A stretch of 64,000 nucleotides of DNA from G963678445 sp963678445 (GCA_963678445.1 OY782877.1:1178001-1242000); one strand, 5' to 3'; counted from the first letter of the stretch, positions 44,094-53,417 are shown. Numbers and translations are program-made. Notes: generated from the sequence alone by a model not told the origin.

Positions 44094-45506
44094 ATGGGAA
44101 AAATGATGTATATCTCTTTTTTATTGTTAGCAGGTGCGTTGCTGTGCTTTTGCATGACAACGGCTGCAGAGGAACGTCAATTGACGTTTTCACCGAAGAA
44201 TCATGACCTGGATTGCAATGACAATTTCTCGCCGGATGGCCGCTTCCTGTGTTACGACACGCGCGACACGGTGGGGGAAGGGATCGGAAACGGACAAACG
44301 ATTGAAATCGTTGAGGTAGCCACCGGGGAAGAAACGGTGGTCTATGAACCTGTGGAATCAGTAACGGGCGATGCGCCTGCACCAGGTGTCGGTGCGTGCT
44401 CGTTTTCGGGTGTAACGAACGAAATCGCTTTTATCCACGGCCCGCCCGTCGATGAGATAGCCGCGCGTGGCACATACGGCAAACCCAATCGTTGCGGTGG
44501 ATGTGTGGTGGCGCGTAAGGAGGTGGAGAAGGACAAACAGGGACGCTATCCGATGCAATGGTTGGATAAACGGGACATTGCAACCGATCGCGACACCCTT
44601 CCTGGTGCACATCGGGGCGGAACGCACCGGCATGAGTTTACGCTGGATGGAAAACGCATCGGGTTTACCTACGATGACTTTCTGCTCCCCCAATATGACC
44701 GCACAATCGGTTATATGGAAGCCAACCCCAAAGCACCTGTACCTGCATCACATTGCTTTGCCTTGCTCGTAAAAGTAGCTCCCAAGGGCAAATCAAAACC
44801 GGGTGAAATCGAGAAGGCGCATGCCGATTCGTGGATCGGTCGACACGGCTACATGCGGGGCTTCATCGGCACCGTGCGCAACGACGATGGCAAAACCTAC
44901 GAAGATTCTTTGTTCGTTGTGGACATCCCCAAAGATGTAGACATTACAACGGCGGATTCCGGTTCGGCAACGCGTTTCCCCTCCCCTCCCAAAGGCGTAC
45001 AGGTACGCCGCCTGACGCATGAATGGGCCAACGGCATTGTGCGCGGTTCGGCGGATGGCAGCCGCATTGCTTATCTGGCTAAGGCAAAAGATGGAAGCAC
45101 ACAGGTATTTCTGATCGCTTCTGATGGTTCTGACAAGAGCACGGACCCCAACAAACGCCCTGTGCAACTCACAGCACTGCCTAAAGGAGTGGATGGTGAT
45201 ATCCGGTGGCATCCATCCGGAAACAGCGTGCTCTGCCTGAGCAACAACGCCATCGTTTCCACCTGCGCACAGCCAGGCGCATCCTTCGGAAAATCCGTTT
45301 ACCTGACGGAAGAAGACGAGGAGCGCCCCCGTATCGCGATGGTCATTTCCCCCGATGGAAAATTGCTCGCCTATAACCGTCCCATCCATGTGGAAGACGT
45401 TTATGGCGTCGCAGTAACCAATTACAAAGGGGACGACTACCGTCAGATCTTCCTTCTGGATTTCCCGGACCAAGACGGCGACGGCATCGCCGACGAAAGT
45501 AAGTAG
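44094..45506 (+). CDS. Exported DUF3748 (YidR-like) beta-propeller protein
   Basis: A 470-residue protein with a signal peptide (MGKMMYISFLLLAGALLCFC..., ending TTAA). It has TolB/WD40-like blades (FSPDGRFLCYDTRD, SADGSRIAYLAKAKDGSTQ, ISPDGKLLAYNRP) and matches the DUF3748 pattern of E. coli YidR (THRHEFTLDGKRIGFTYDDFLLP, given here in two key blocks). Function unknown; a surface or periplasmic binding role is likely. ATG 44094 has GGAGGGAG seven bases upstream. The end (DQDGDGIADESK) looks like a calcium-binding dockerin-type loop. Confidence 0.85.
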   Translation: MGKMMYISFLLLAGALLCFCMTTAAEERQLTFSPKNHDLDCNDNFSPDGRFLCYDTRDTVGEGIGNGQTIEIVEVATGEETVVYEPVESVTGDAPAPGVGACSFSGVTNEIAFIHGPPVDEIAARGTYGKPNRCGGCVVARKEVEKDKQGRYPMQWLDKRDIATDRDTLPGAHRGGTHRHEFTLDGKRIGFTYDDFLLPQYDRTIGYMEANPKAPVPASHCFALLVKVAPKGKSKPGEIEKAHADSWIGRHGYMRGFIGTVRNDDGKTYEDSLFVVDIPKDVDITTADSGSATRFPSPPKGVQVRRLTHEWANGIVRGSADGSRIAYLAKAKDGSTQVFLIASDGSDKSTDPNKRPVQLTALPKGVDGDIRWHPSGNSVLCLSNNAIVSTCAQPGASFGKSVYLTEEDEERPRIAMVISPDGKLLAYNRPIHVEDVYGVAVTNYKGDDYRQIFLLDFPDQDGDGIADESK

Positions 45507-45513
45507 CATTAAA

Positions 45514-45565
45514 ATGGGTCAGAGACAACAGACAAGCGATATGCTTCTTGTCGTCTCTGACCCAT
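45514..45565 (+). terminator. Long hairpin after the YidR-like gene
   Basis: Perfect 13-bp stem ATGGGTCAGAGAC / GTCTCTGACCCAT with a further inner ACAAG/CTTGT stem. There is no T run, so it may stabilise the mRNA 3' end rather than terminate. Confidence 0.55.
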
Positions 45566-45611
45566 ACTTATTCTAATAAAACCCTCGGGGTTCTTTACTT
45601 CTTTCTTTTCC

Positions 45612-45660
45612 CGGTGGCCAGCGCCACCCGCAATAATATGGTTCTTGTCTTCCCTGACCC
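45612..45660 (-). repeat. HPR repeat fragment, long subtype (copy i)
   Basis: CGGTGGCCAGCGCCACCCG (second stem-loop GTGGC-CAGC-GCCAC) followed by the ATGGTTCTTGTCTTCCCTGACC block; the main stem-loop is lost. A half copy of the PAL repeat (TTCTTTACTTCTTTC) precedes it. Confidence 0.6.
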
Positions 45661-45682
45661 AGACCAGCCTTTTAAAATTCTT

Positions 45683-45744
45683 CGTTTTTCTTTGCTTCTT
45701 TCTTTTTCCGGAAAAAGAAAGAAGTATCTGTAGTTTCTTAAATT
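45683..45744. repeat. Palindromic repeat PAL, copy 2
   Basis: Holds a perfect 30-bp palindrome at 45695-45724 (arm CTTCTTTCTTTTTCC) and the same flanks as 4891-4953 in inverted order (CGTTTTTCTTTG ... TTAAATTG). It lies right after the thiolase stop. Confidence 0.8.
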
Positions 45745-45747
45745 GCT

Positions 45748-46917
45748 CTAGTTCTCGCAAAGCTCAAAAACACCTGCACCGCCCATGCCACCACCGATAC
45801 ACATCGTCTCCAATCCCCAACGCACCTTGCGCGCCCGCATTTCATAGATAAGCTGCGTGGCCAGTTTCGCACCCGTGCAGCCCAGGGGATGACCCAACGC
45901 AATTGCACCGCCATTCACATTGACGATCTCTGGATCCAGACCCAGCTCACGCACGACATATAACGTCTGCGAAGCAAACGCCTCATTGCATTCAATCAGG
46001 CCGATGTCCGACAACGTAATACCCGCCTGTTTCAACGCCGACTCGATAGCCGGAATCTGCGCTGGTCCCAAATGCCCGGGATCGCCTGCACCCACCGCAT
46101 ACCCACGTAACCGCGCCATGGGTTTCAGCTCCAACTCCTCCACCACACGCCCACTGCACAACACCGTTGCCGCGGCCCCGCAACTTGTCTGGCTCGAATT
46201 GCCCGCCGTTGCTATGCCGTGTCCTTTCGGACCAGCAAAAGCCGGGCGCAGCTTCCCCAGCACTTCCATTGTCGTGCCGGGACGCGGCCCTTCGTCCGTA
46301 TCGAATACGAATGAATTTCCATTCGAACCCTTCACCTTCAACGGCACAATTTGCTCCTTGAAGCGTCCTTCTTTGATCGCCGCTAAGGCCCGCTCATTAC
46401 TTTGAACCGCCCAGCGATCACACTCCTCGCGGGAAATATCGAAGTCTTTGGCCACGTTGTCTGCGCATTGCCCCATCGATGTATATGCACGGGGATTCTC
46501 CTGCGCCAACTTTGGGTTGGGGCACGTCTTGTTCCCCCCCATGGGAATCACGCTCATCGATTCCAGGCCGCCCGCTACCGCGATGTCCAGCATGCCGCAT
46601 TCAATTTTTGCCCCCACCGACGCCATTGCCTCCAATCCCGACGAGCAAAACCGGTTTATCGTGGCACCCGCCACCGTATCCGGCAACCCCGCCGCCAACG
46701 CTGCAATGCGTCCCACATTCATCCCCGCCTCCGCCTCTGGAAACGCACACCCCATCAAACATTCCTCAAAGCGTTCCGGGGCAATACCCGAACGCTTTAC
46801 GGCCTCCGCCAAGACCACCGCCCCCATATCGTCAGGTCGAACATGTGCAATAGCGCTGCCTTTACGGGATTTTCCCACCGCAGTACGCACAGCCGATACC
46901 ACATATACATTATCCAT
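45748..46917 (-). CDS. fadA: Acetyl-CoA C-acyltransferase (thiolase)
   Basis: A 389-residue thiolase for the last step of fatty-acid beta-oxidation, splitting 3-ketoacyl-CoA with CoA. The active-site Cys is in INRFCSSGLEAMAS, the His is in NVNGGAIALGHPLGCTG, and the second Cys is in CIGGGMGGAG. Length and motifs fit the FadA type. It follows fadN by 23 bp on the same strand, so both enzymes come from one message and probably form one complex. Biosynthetic (acetoacetyl-CoA) use cannot be excluded. Confidence 0.95.
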   Translation of the reverse strand: MDNVYVVSAVRTAVGKSRKGSAIAHVRPDDMGAVVLAEAVKRSGIAPERFEECLMGCAFPEAEAGMNVGRIAALAAGLPDTVAGATINRFCSSGLEAMASVGAKIECGMLDIAVAGGLESMSVIPMGGNKTCPNPKLAQENPRAYTSMGQCADNVAKDFDISREECDRWAVQSNERALAAIKEGRFKEQIVPLKVKGSNGNSFVFDTDEGPRPGTTMEVLGKLRPAFAGPKGHGIATAGNSSQTSCGAAATVLCSGRVVEELELKPMARLRGYAVGAGDPGHLGPAQIPAIESALKQAGITLSDIGLIECNEAFASQTLYVVRELGLDPEIVNVNGGAIALGHPLGCTGAKLATQLIYEMRARKVRWGLETMCIGGGMGGAGVFELCEN

Positions 46918-46940
46918 AACACGCTCCTTTCCGCTTCCGC

Positions 46941-49346
46941 CTAATTGCGCAGCGGTTTACCCGTCGTAAGCATCTGCTGAATACGCTGCTGCGTTTTTTC
47001 TGTTTTACACAACGCCATAAACGCCTCACATTCCAGGTCTAACATCTCCTGCTCCGTCATCTGCGTGCCTGCAATCCGATCTCCTCCCGTAAATACCCAG
47101 GCAAGGCGTTCCCCGATCAGCAGATCATGCTCCGACGCAAACCCCGCTTCCTTCATTCCATACACTCCTGTACGGAAAGCCGCATAGGCGGTCGACCCCA
47201 GCGCCCACAGTTTCGGTGGACGTGGCGGCGTATAGCCTGCTTTTACCATACCCAGACACACATCCTTCGCACGTTGCACCTGATGCTCCCAATTGACTTC
47301 GACAATGCAACTGTTACGCAACAAGCCCATATCGAGACACTCCCGGCCACTCGTGCCCACCTTCGCCATGGCAATATTTTCGAACGCACGGCGCACATAC
47401 GGAAATGCATCCGCATTAGGCACCGAATCCGGCACATACTCCAACGCACGCGCCAGCAACTCCTTCAGACCACCCCCCGCAGGGATTACCCCAACCCCTA
47501 CCTCCACCAACCCGCCATACGTTTCGCCCGCCAACACACATTGCGAAGAATGCATGCATAACTCCATACCCCCGCCAAAGGTGTAATGATGTGGCGCCGC
47601 TACAATAGGCCGCGGCGAATACTTCATCCGCATAAAGACCCCTTGCAGACCATCCACCAAGGCCTTTACGCCATCCCAATCCCCCTGCATCGCATAGCCT
47701 AAAACCAGGAAAAGATTCGCACCTGCACAAAAATGCGGCGCCTGATTGGCTATAACCATGCCTTCATACGAACCCTCCTCCAGTTTTTCTACCCCCGCAT
47801 GCAATGTTTCCACCATCTCCAGGCCAATACTGTTCATCTTCGAATGGAACTCTACACACAGCACGCCATCGCCGATATCCAACAAACTGGCCTCACTATT
47901 TTCAAACAAAACCCGTTTTGCATCCGCCTTTTTAACATGCGCCAACGAAAGCGCTTTCGGATTTACCGGCACCGGCTTATAAGCTTTACTCGCCAAATCA
48001 AAAAACAGTTTCTGCCCCTTCTCCTCCTTGTAAAAACCAGGGCCGCCCATCTCCTTAATCGCCCTAGCAATCGGCGGCAATGAAAGACCCTCGTCCTCCA
48101 TCCGATCGCAGACCTCCCCAAAACCCAACACATCCCACGTCTCAAAAATACCGATCTCCCACGCAAAACCCCACTTCACCGCATTGTCGATATTGACAAT
48201 GTCATCCGCAATTTCCGGGATTCGATTCGCCGTATACTGTGCCAGATTGGCAAAAAACGAAAAGAGCCATTTTGCTCCTTTGTCCGTACCGTTATGCATC
48301 ACCTTCAGCTTCTCCTCCAGCGACTCCACACTGCGCACCGCCCCAGTGCATTCAAAGCGTGGCTTTACCGGCGCACGATACTCAAGCGTTTTGGGGTCCA
48401 ACCCCAAAATAACTCGTTTCCCCTTCGCATCCCGCTCCGAAGTTTTCTTGTAGAATCCCGACCCCGACTTGTTTCCCAACAAGCCCTTTTCCACCATCTG
48501 GTCAAAAAAGGCGGGACCCGACATGAGGGAAATCCGTTCATCCTCAGGACAGCCATGGCGCACATTCGCCACCACCTTCTGAAGCGTATCCAAACCTACT
48601 AAATCTGCTGTACGAAACGTAGCTGAGCTTGCATGTCCGATGGCGGGACCCGTCAACGCATCCATTTCCTCCACCGTCAGCTCCCCCCTGTCCAGCGTAT
48701 GCAACGCATACTGCATCGCAAAGGTAATCAGACGGTTCGCCACGAAATTAGGCGTATCCTTCGCATACACCACGCCCTTACCCAATACGTCCTCACCAAA
48801 ACTGGCTATCCGCTCCACCACCTCCGGCAACGTATCCGCTCCCGGAATCAATTCCAGCAATTTCAAATACCGCGGCGGATTAAAAAAATGCGTTCCCATA
48901 AAATACGGCCGCATTTCCGGCGGCATCCCCTTCGCCATCGCCTGAATCGGGATCCCACTCGTATTCGACGAAACAATTGCATCCTTTCGACGATACTCAG
49001 CCACCCGATCAAAAATCTTTTTCTTAATATCCAGGCGTTCCATCACCACCTCAATAATCCAATCACAATCGGCAATGCGACGCATATCATCGTCAAAATT
49101 ACCCACGTCGATAAGATCTATATCGGCTTTCGAATACAACGGCGACGGCTTCGCCTTCAACAACGCTGCGCGGCTCTTAACCACCAGGCTATTGCGCTTT
49201 TGCCTGTTTTTTTGCTCGTCCTCTGACAAATCAAAAGGCACAATATCGAGCATTAGACTCGGGATACCGCAATTCGCCAAATGCGCGGCAATAGCGGCGC
49301 CCATCACGCCCGATCCCAAAACGGCGACACGCTTGATTTCCCTCAT
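46941..49346 (-). CDS. fadN: 3-hydroxyacyl-CoA dehydrogenase/enoyl-CoA hydratase (FadN type)
   Basis: An 801-residue bifunctional beta-oxidation enzyme. The dehydrogenase comes first: NAD loop VAVLGSGVMGAAIAAHL at residues 7-23, SSNTSGIPI, and GTHFFNPPRYLKLLE with the catalytic His. The hydratase/isomerase fold comes second (about 520-720): FCAGANLFL forms the oxyanion hole and FGGGMELCMH is a second conserved block. This order is that of B. subtilis FadN, opposite to E. coli FadB. ATG 49346 has AAAGG seven bases upstream; an earlier in-frame start would add a basic, unlikely extension. Operon with fadA. Confidence 0.93.
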   Translation of the reverse strand: MREIKRVAVLGSGVMGAAIAAHLANCGIPSLMLDIVPFDLSEDEQKNRQKRNSLVVKSRAALLKAKPSPLYSKADIDLIDVGNFDDDMRRIADCDWIIEVVMERLDIKKKIFDRVAEYRRKDAIVSSNTSGIPIQAMAKGMPPEMRPYFMGTHFFNPPRYLKLLELIPGADTLPEVVERIASFGEDVLGKGVVYAKDTPNFVANRLITFAMQYALHTLDRGELTVEEMDALTGPAIGHASSATFRTADLVGLDTLQKVVANVRHGCPEDERISLMSGPAFFDQMVEKGLLGNKSGSGFYKKTSERDAKGKRVILGLDPKTLEYRAPVKPRFECTGAVRSVESLEEKLKVMHNGTDKGAKWLFSFFANLAQYTANRIPEIADDIVNIDNAVKWGFAWEIGIFETWDVLGFGEVCDRMEDEGLSLPPIARAIKEMGGPGFYKEEKGQKLFFDLASKAYKPVPVNPKALSLAHVKKADAKRVLFENSEASLLDIGDGVLCVEFHSKMNSIGLEMVETLHAGVEKLEEGSYEGMVIANQAPHFCAGANLFLVLGYAMQGDWDGVKALVDGLQGVFMRMKYSPRPIVAAPHHYTFGGGMELCMHSSQCVLAGETYGGLVEVGVGVIPAGGGLKELLARALEYVPDSVPNADAFPYVRRAFENIAMAKVGTSGRECLDMGLLRNSCIVEVNWEHQVQRAKDVCLGMVKAGYTPPRPPKLWALGSTAYAAFRTGVYGMKEAGFASEHDLLIGERLAWVFTGGDRIAGTQMTEQEMLDLECEAFMALCKTEKTQQRIQQMLTTGKPLRN

Positions 49347-49546
49347 AAGCTTACCTTTCTTTTTCCTACCGCTTCGACCCCCTGCTCTATACTTACCGTT
49401 CGTTATACTACTCGAATATCCTACCCCTTTCCTCAAGAAAGGTCAAGGGTTTATTACACATTTATCGACTTTCTAAATCTGCAACCACCACCGCCAACAA
49501 AGAACCCACCAAAGTTGCACCCCTCTACCACAATCCCCTATGCTTG

Positions 49547-49620
49547 CGTTCATAAAAGATGAAATTTCTACCAACACCAATGGGAAGAACCACACTTTTT
49601 GGCGGTGACCCCTGAACCAC
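49547..49620 (+). repeat. HPR repeat, degenerate (copy j)
   Basis: GTTCATAAAAGATGAAATTT, then GGGAAGAACCACAC and GGCGGTGACCCCTGAACCAC. The order of blocks is kept but the stem is eroded. It ends 14 bp before the cyclase start. Confidence 0.5.
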
Positions 49621-49634
49621 TACCGGGAGGAAAA

Positions 49635-50273
49635 ATGGGAATAACCTGGTGCGATGTAAGCCTTCCGCTCCATGCAGGTATGACGGTGTGGCCGGGTGAT
49701 CCGGTTTTCGAAATAACACCCTGCGCGCGCATGGACGCAGGGGATTCCTGCAACGTATCGCAATTACGCCTCGGCACCCACACCGGCACCCACATCGATG
49801 CCCCTTGGCACTTCGACAACACCGGAAAACGCCTCCAGCAACTCGACACGGCCCTGTTTTTTGGTGATGCTTTACTCATCACCTGCCCTGAGGTCGACAT
49901 CATCCACGCCAGCGACCTGCCCGCCACCCCACTCCCCCCCCGCATCCTCATCCAGACCAAAAACGCCCAGCTTCCGCCCGACGCGCCCTTCCAGGAAGAT
50001 TTTGTCGCACTGGCCGAAGACGCCGCGCAGTATCTGGTCGAGGCCGGTGTCCGCCTGGTAGGAATTGATTATCTTTCTATCGCCCCCAAAGGACAATCCG
50101 GGCCCACCCATCGCTGCCTGCTCGAAAATGAGGTCCTCATCATCGAAGGCCTTCGCCTTGGTGGATTTTCACCTGGCATATACCCCTTTATCGCACTCCC
50201 CCTTCCCCTTCAAGATGCAGACGGCGCACCCTGCCGTGCGTTTTTGGGCACACCCAAGAGACAGGGTTCTTAG
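49635..50273 (+). CDS. Cyclase/kynurenine-formamidase-like hydrolase
   Basis: A 212-residue metal-dependent hydrolase of the cyclase family. The signature HTGTHIDAPWHFDNTGK (metal ligands His, His, Asp) is at about 47-63, with WPGDPVFE earlier and GIDYLSIAPKG later. Members open kynurenine formamide or related amides and esters; no tryptophan pathway gene is near, so the substrate is open. ATG 49635 has GGAGG four bases upstream. The last residues (about GTPKRQGS) and the stop are encoded by the edge of an HPR repeat, so the native C-terminus may have been replaced. Confidence 0.88.
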   Translation: MGITWCDVSLPLHAGMTVWPGDPVFEITPCARMDAGDSCNVSQLRLGTHTGTHIDAPWHFDNTGKRLQQLDTALFFGDALLITCPEVDIIHASDLPATPLPPRILIQTKNAQLPPDAPFQEDFVALAEDAAQYLVEAGVRLVGIDYLSIAPKGQSGPTHRCLLENEVLIIEGLRLGGFSPGIYPFIALPLPLQDADGAPCRAFLGTPKRQGS

Positions 50274-50332
50274 CCTCCCTCCCCGCAGTAAAACTTCTTT
50301 TTATGGCAGCTTTTGGCATTTTAGCCGCTAAC
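50247..50332 (-). repeat. HPR repeat, truncated, overlapping a gene end (copy k)
   Basis: Matches copies c and l from GGGCACACCCAAGAG onward (AGGGTTCTTAGCC, CGCAGTAAAACTTC, TTTTTATGGCAGCTTTT, TTAGCCGCTAA). The main stem-loop is missing. Its first 27 bases are read as the cyclase C-terminus. Confidence 0.7.
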
Positions 50333-50359
50333 CCCTGCCCGCCTTTGCAGTTTAGAGGA

Positions 50360-50394
50360 AAAATGCGGGGAAAACGCATTTTACGTGTTTTTTC
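50360..50394 (+). terminator. Terminator after the cyclase gene
   Basis: Stem AAAATGCG (50360-50367) / CGCATTTT (50375-50382) followed by a T-rich stretch ending TTTTTTC. Confidence 0.7.
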
Positions 50395-50468
50395 TTCCAG
50401 AAAACTACGTGCTATAATACCTAGTGGTCGATCGATCGCACAGAGACTGAATACAAAGCGAGGTTACG

Positions 50469-50654
50469 ATGGCGGAATACGGTTTTCCAGACAATCCAGG
50501 CTGCCTAACCACATCCCGATTACGGCGGTGGTGGTTATGCAATATTCGCGGTTATGCCGTACTTGAAACCCGCCACTACTTTCACAACGGTTGGTTCGGA
50601 CGCGTCGTCCCCGGCACAGTTTACCTCATGGCGCCGCGTCGTCTACTCCACTAA
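50469..50654 (+). CDS. Possible small protein (61 residues), unsupported family
   Basis: An open frame between two direct HPR copies. It has a TATAAT-like box at 50413-50418 upstream and a weak GCGAGG ribosome-binding site. The protein is basic and aromatic (RLRRWWLC, HYFHNGWFGR). The stop TAA is the edge of the next HPR copy. No homologue is recognised, and the frame may be chance. Confidence 0.25.
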   Translation: MAEYGFPDNPGCLTTSRLRRWWLCNIRGYAVLETRHYFHNGWFGRVVPGTVYLMAPRRLLH

Positions 50655-50757
50655 AGCGGTCCAGCGACCGCAAGGTGGCCAAGGCCACGCCCAGGAGATA
50701 GGGTCCTTGCCGTCCCCGACCGAAACAAGTTCTCGTTTTTTATGACAGCTTTTGGGT
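50652..50757 (-). repeat. HPR intergenic repeat, long subtype (copy l)
   Basis: TAAAGCGGTCCAGCGACCGC start with perfect main stem and second stem-loop GTGGC-CAAG-GCCAC. It ends in TTTTTTATGACAGCTTTTGG; the last part of the unit is cut. It lies upstream of the 50830 gene in the same direction as copy k. Confidence 0.9.
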
Positions 50758-50829
50758 GCAGCTTCTCAAAGCGACAAGACCGCTGTTCCTCAGGATTGTG
50801 CATCGAAGATTAAGGAGGGAGACACGCGG

Positions 50830-51957
50830 ATGGAGCAACAGCAGCAGGATGAACAAACAGGGACACTGCATCTGCTTGAACTTACCCCGCTTTTCGCTTC
50901 TCACGCCACCCCTTGGGTTATAAAACTAGAAAAAGAGCTCCTCATCCTTCATGCCGACGACGGGCGCATCGTGATGATGCTTCCACAGCAAGATGCTGCA
51001 CGCCACCTGCGTTTCAACCGCACCCTTTCTGGCAGCTACATTCTTTCCTGCGTTGTAGTCGAAGGCAAGGCATACCGCTTCAACTGCTCCCGCGCCAATG
51101 CGCACTACCTGTCACAGTGGCTGCCGCAAAAACCTGTGGAGACATTACGCGAGGAAGTACGCCGCTACGGCATCGCGTTCATTCTTTTGGGTGCAGCCCT
51201 GCTACTTTTCCCAAGACTCTTCTTCTGGGGTTGGGGCCTGACCTTTATCCTGCTTGGCGTGCTGAACGTATTACTGCCGTATCAAAAAATACACCTGCTC
51301 AACGCCCTATGCATGCTTTCCATTGCCCCTATCCCCCTCTATTTCAAGCCCGCCCTTGGCGTCGCGCCCGGTGCACCCTACGACTGGATACTTGTCGCAT
51401 CCACGGGATTAGGAAGCCTGCTGATTATGTGGAGCATACAACAATGCGCACTGCTCGGCATTAACCACCGCATACACGCCGCGCACTCCTGCCGCCTACC
51501 CGCTACCGAAGAAATACTACCTCCTTCAAAAGCCGTCCGATACATTCTGTACACCACGCTGATTTTTCTCCTCCTGCTCATCGGACACCTGGTCGGACTC
51601 TTCCTGCAGCAGTACTACACTACCCCCCCGCCCGATCTTCGCGACTGGGTAGTCTACATCAGCTTGGCAATGGTCACCTTCGGCATCATCATCGTCCTGC
51701 GATTCCGTTCCTACAAATCCTATCTGGAAGCCCGAATCGCCGGCAATTACCTCATTCTGCTCAGCGGACTCTATCTTACAGGCCTTTTCCATACCACCTT
51801 GGCAAACGCCCTACCCTTCCCCTCCGAACTGATTTGGAATGGACTATTCGCGGTCGGTAATCCTCGCATGTGGCTGCCACTGTTGGTGGCCATACTCCTT
51901 TTCAATCATTGGTTTAGCCGTGCCATTGAAAAGGAACTGCGCCAGTTCAACATTTGA
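50830..51957 (+). CDS. Membrane protein of unknown function with N-terminal beta domain
   Basis: A 375-residue protein. Residues 12-95 form a soluble, beta-rich domain with a PH-like look (WVIKLEKELLILHADDGRIVMMLP). After it come about eight TMs (from about 108, IAFILLGAALLLF) to the C-terminus. No catalytic motif or transporter signature is recognised; Arg/His residues in the loops are not diagnostic. ATG 50830 has AAGGAGGG about ten bases upstream; an upstream in-frame start at 50752 would be translated from inside the HPR copy and is unlikely. Confidence 0.65.
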   Translation: MEQQQQDEQTGTLHLLELTPLFASHATPWVIKLEKELLILHADDGRIVMMLPQQDAARHLRFNRTLSGSYILSCVVVEGKAYRFNCSRANAHYLSQWLPQKPVETLREEVRRYGIAFILLGAALLLFPRLFFWGWGLTFILLGVLNVLLPYQKIHLLNALCMLSIAPIPLYFKPALGVAPGAPYDWILVASTGLGSLLIMWSIQQCALLGINHRIHAAHSCRLPATEEILPPSKAVRYILYTTLIFLLLLIGHLVGLFLQQYYTTPPPDLRDWVVYISLAMVTFGIIIVLRFRSYKSYLEARIAGNYLILLSGLYLTGLFHTTLANALPFPSELIWNGLFAVGNPRMWLPLLVAILLFNHWFSRAIEKELRQFNI

Positions 51958-52011
51958 AACCCAAACGTATGCCGAACGGTCTATTAAACAAGAGTATTCA
52001 GCTTTCAGACC

Positions 52012-52211
52012 TCAAGTAACTGAAATCTGGAAAGCTAGCATTAAAAACGAAAACTTTACTGTGGTCAGGGACGTCAAGGACCATACCTAACGCTTGTGGT
52101 CGCTGGACCACTTTAGTGACTGAATTCTGAAAAGCTGGCATTAAAAACAAAAACTTTACTGTGGTCAGGGACGTCAAGGACCATACCTAACGCTTGTGGT
52201 CGCTGGACCAC
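52012..52211 (+). repeat. HPR repeat, tandem pair of 100-bp units (copy m)
   Basis: Two units about 100 bp apart (52012-52111 and 52112-52211), nearly identical over their distal 75 bp. Each has the perfect stem GTGGTC-GCTG-GACCAC and GGTCAGGGACGTCAAGGACC. They fill most of the spacer before the metallophosphoesterase gene. Confidence 0.95.
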
Positions 52212-52255
52212 TTTCAACGATAATCAGCGCATACACGCAGCACAGGAGACTTCGT

Positions 52256-53281
52256 ATGTCAAACAAGCTCACTCGCCGCCAATTCCTCACAACCACCGCC
52301 GCCGCAACAACCCTGCCTTTCCTGGGTAGTGCCGCTGCAGCTCCCGCCGAAACCACTGCCGCCAACAAGGCCACCATTAGCATCTCCAATCCCCACGCAC
52401 TTAAACTGCTTCAGTTCACCGACGTACATTTCTTTGCTGAAAAGAATGACCCCGAACAGGACAAGCGGACCATCGAAGCCCTCCCACGCCTGGTTGAACA
52501 GGCCCAACCCGATCTACTGATTGTCACCGGCGACCTCTGGCACGAGAATCCGGACCACCGGGGCCACGAATATCAGGAGTTCGCCATCGAGCAGCTCGCC
52601 GCACTCGGCGTGCCCTGGATGTTTACCTGGGGCAACCACGATCAAGTCGATGATTTTAACAAAGGACACGTTGCACTGGCCCAGGCAAAGAATTCCCTCT
52701 ATCGCGGCGTGCCCGACGATGGCAACTACGTGGTCACCGCAACCGACCATCAGGGAAACCCTGTATGGGATTTCCTGTGCCTCAACACCCACCGGATGGG
52801 CATCCAGAAAAGACAGCAAAAGTGGCTCAAAATGCTCGCCGACGCCCAAAACAAAGAAACGCAAGCCCCCGGCGCCTTCGCCGCCTTCCACATCCCTATT
52901 CACCAATACATCACCATCTGGCAAAACAAGGCCGCATCGGGCGTGAAGCGAGAAAAAGTGTGCAACCAGGAAGAAAAAGGCGCAGCCCTACCCTTCTTAC
53001 AGGATATCGGCAATCTCAAAGCCTGCATCTGCGGCCACGATCATGTGAATGACTACGCTGGCACGATTGGCGGCATTGAGCTTTGTTATGGACGCGCCAC
53101 CGGCTACGGCGGCTATGGCGAAGAAGAAGTTCCCAAAGGTGCAAAACTCTACACCATCGACACCACGACCCAAAGTTGGTACTGGGAATCCCTCTGCCCG
53201 GATGGAAGCCGTTGGCACCCTAAATACGGCGAGCAAAGCACACGCCCCCTACGTCATTCCAAATCCCGAAAAACGGCTTAA
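52256..53281 (+). CDS. Tat-exported calcineurin-like metallophosphoesterase
   Basis: A 341-residue phosphoesterase. The N-terminus has a twin-arginine signal (TRRQFLTTTAAATTLPFLG), so it is exported folded, probably with its metals. Ligand motifs in order: FTDVHF, VTGDLWHEN, WGNHD, AAFHIPIHQ and CGHDH, i.e. the complete dinuclear centre. It resembles Dcr2/purple-phosphatase-like enzymes that release phosphate from organic phosphates. The start ATG 52256 has AGGAG seven bases upstream. It follows the tandem HPR pair and stands alone. Confidence 0.9.
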   Translation: MSNKLTRRQFLTTTAAATTLPFLGSAAAAPAETTAANKATISISNPHALKLLQFTDVHFFAEKNDPEQDKRTIEALPRLVEQAQPDLLIVTGDLWHENPDHRGHEYQEFAIEQLAALGVPWMFTWGNHDQVDDFNKGHVALAQAKNSLYRGVPDDGNYVVTATDHQGNPVWDFLCLNTHRMGIQKRQQKWLKMLADAQNKETQAPGAFAAFHIPIHQYITIWQNKAASGVKREKVCNQEEKGAALPFLQDIGNLKACICGHDHVNDYAGTIGGIELCYGRATGYGGYGEEEVPKGAKLYTIDTTTQSWYWESLCPDGSRWHPKYGEQSTRPLRHSKSRKTA

Positions 53282-53303
53282 TAAAACAGCCCTTCAGTTT
53301 TTA

Positions 53304-53338
53304 GCAGGAGAAATAGGCGACCAGCCTGTTTCTCCTGC
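53304..53338. terminator. Hairpin between convergent genes
   Basis: Ten-bp stem GCAGGAGAAA / TTTCTCCTGC between the metallophosphoesterase and rsgA stops. No T run follows on either strand, so termination strength is uncertain. Confidence 0.5.
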
Positions 53339-53417
53339 CACCCTAATAAAAAGAACGGCATAGCAACCTCTCTTCTTCCTGCTTCCTTCCCCTTTTCTAA
53401 ATTCGGCAGGCACCGCG

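Noticed and set aside
45514..45565. Another HPR copy, because of the GGGTCAGAGAC motif
   Set aside because: Only a few bases match and the long perfect stem is different; it is better read as a stand-alone hairpin.
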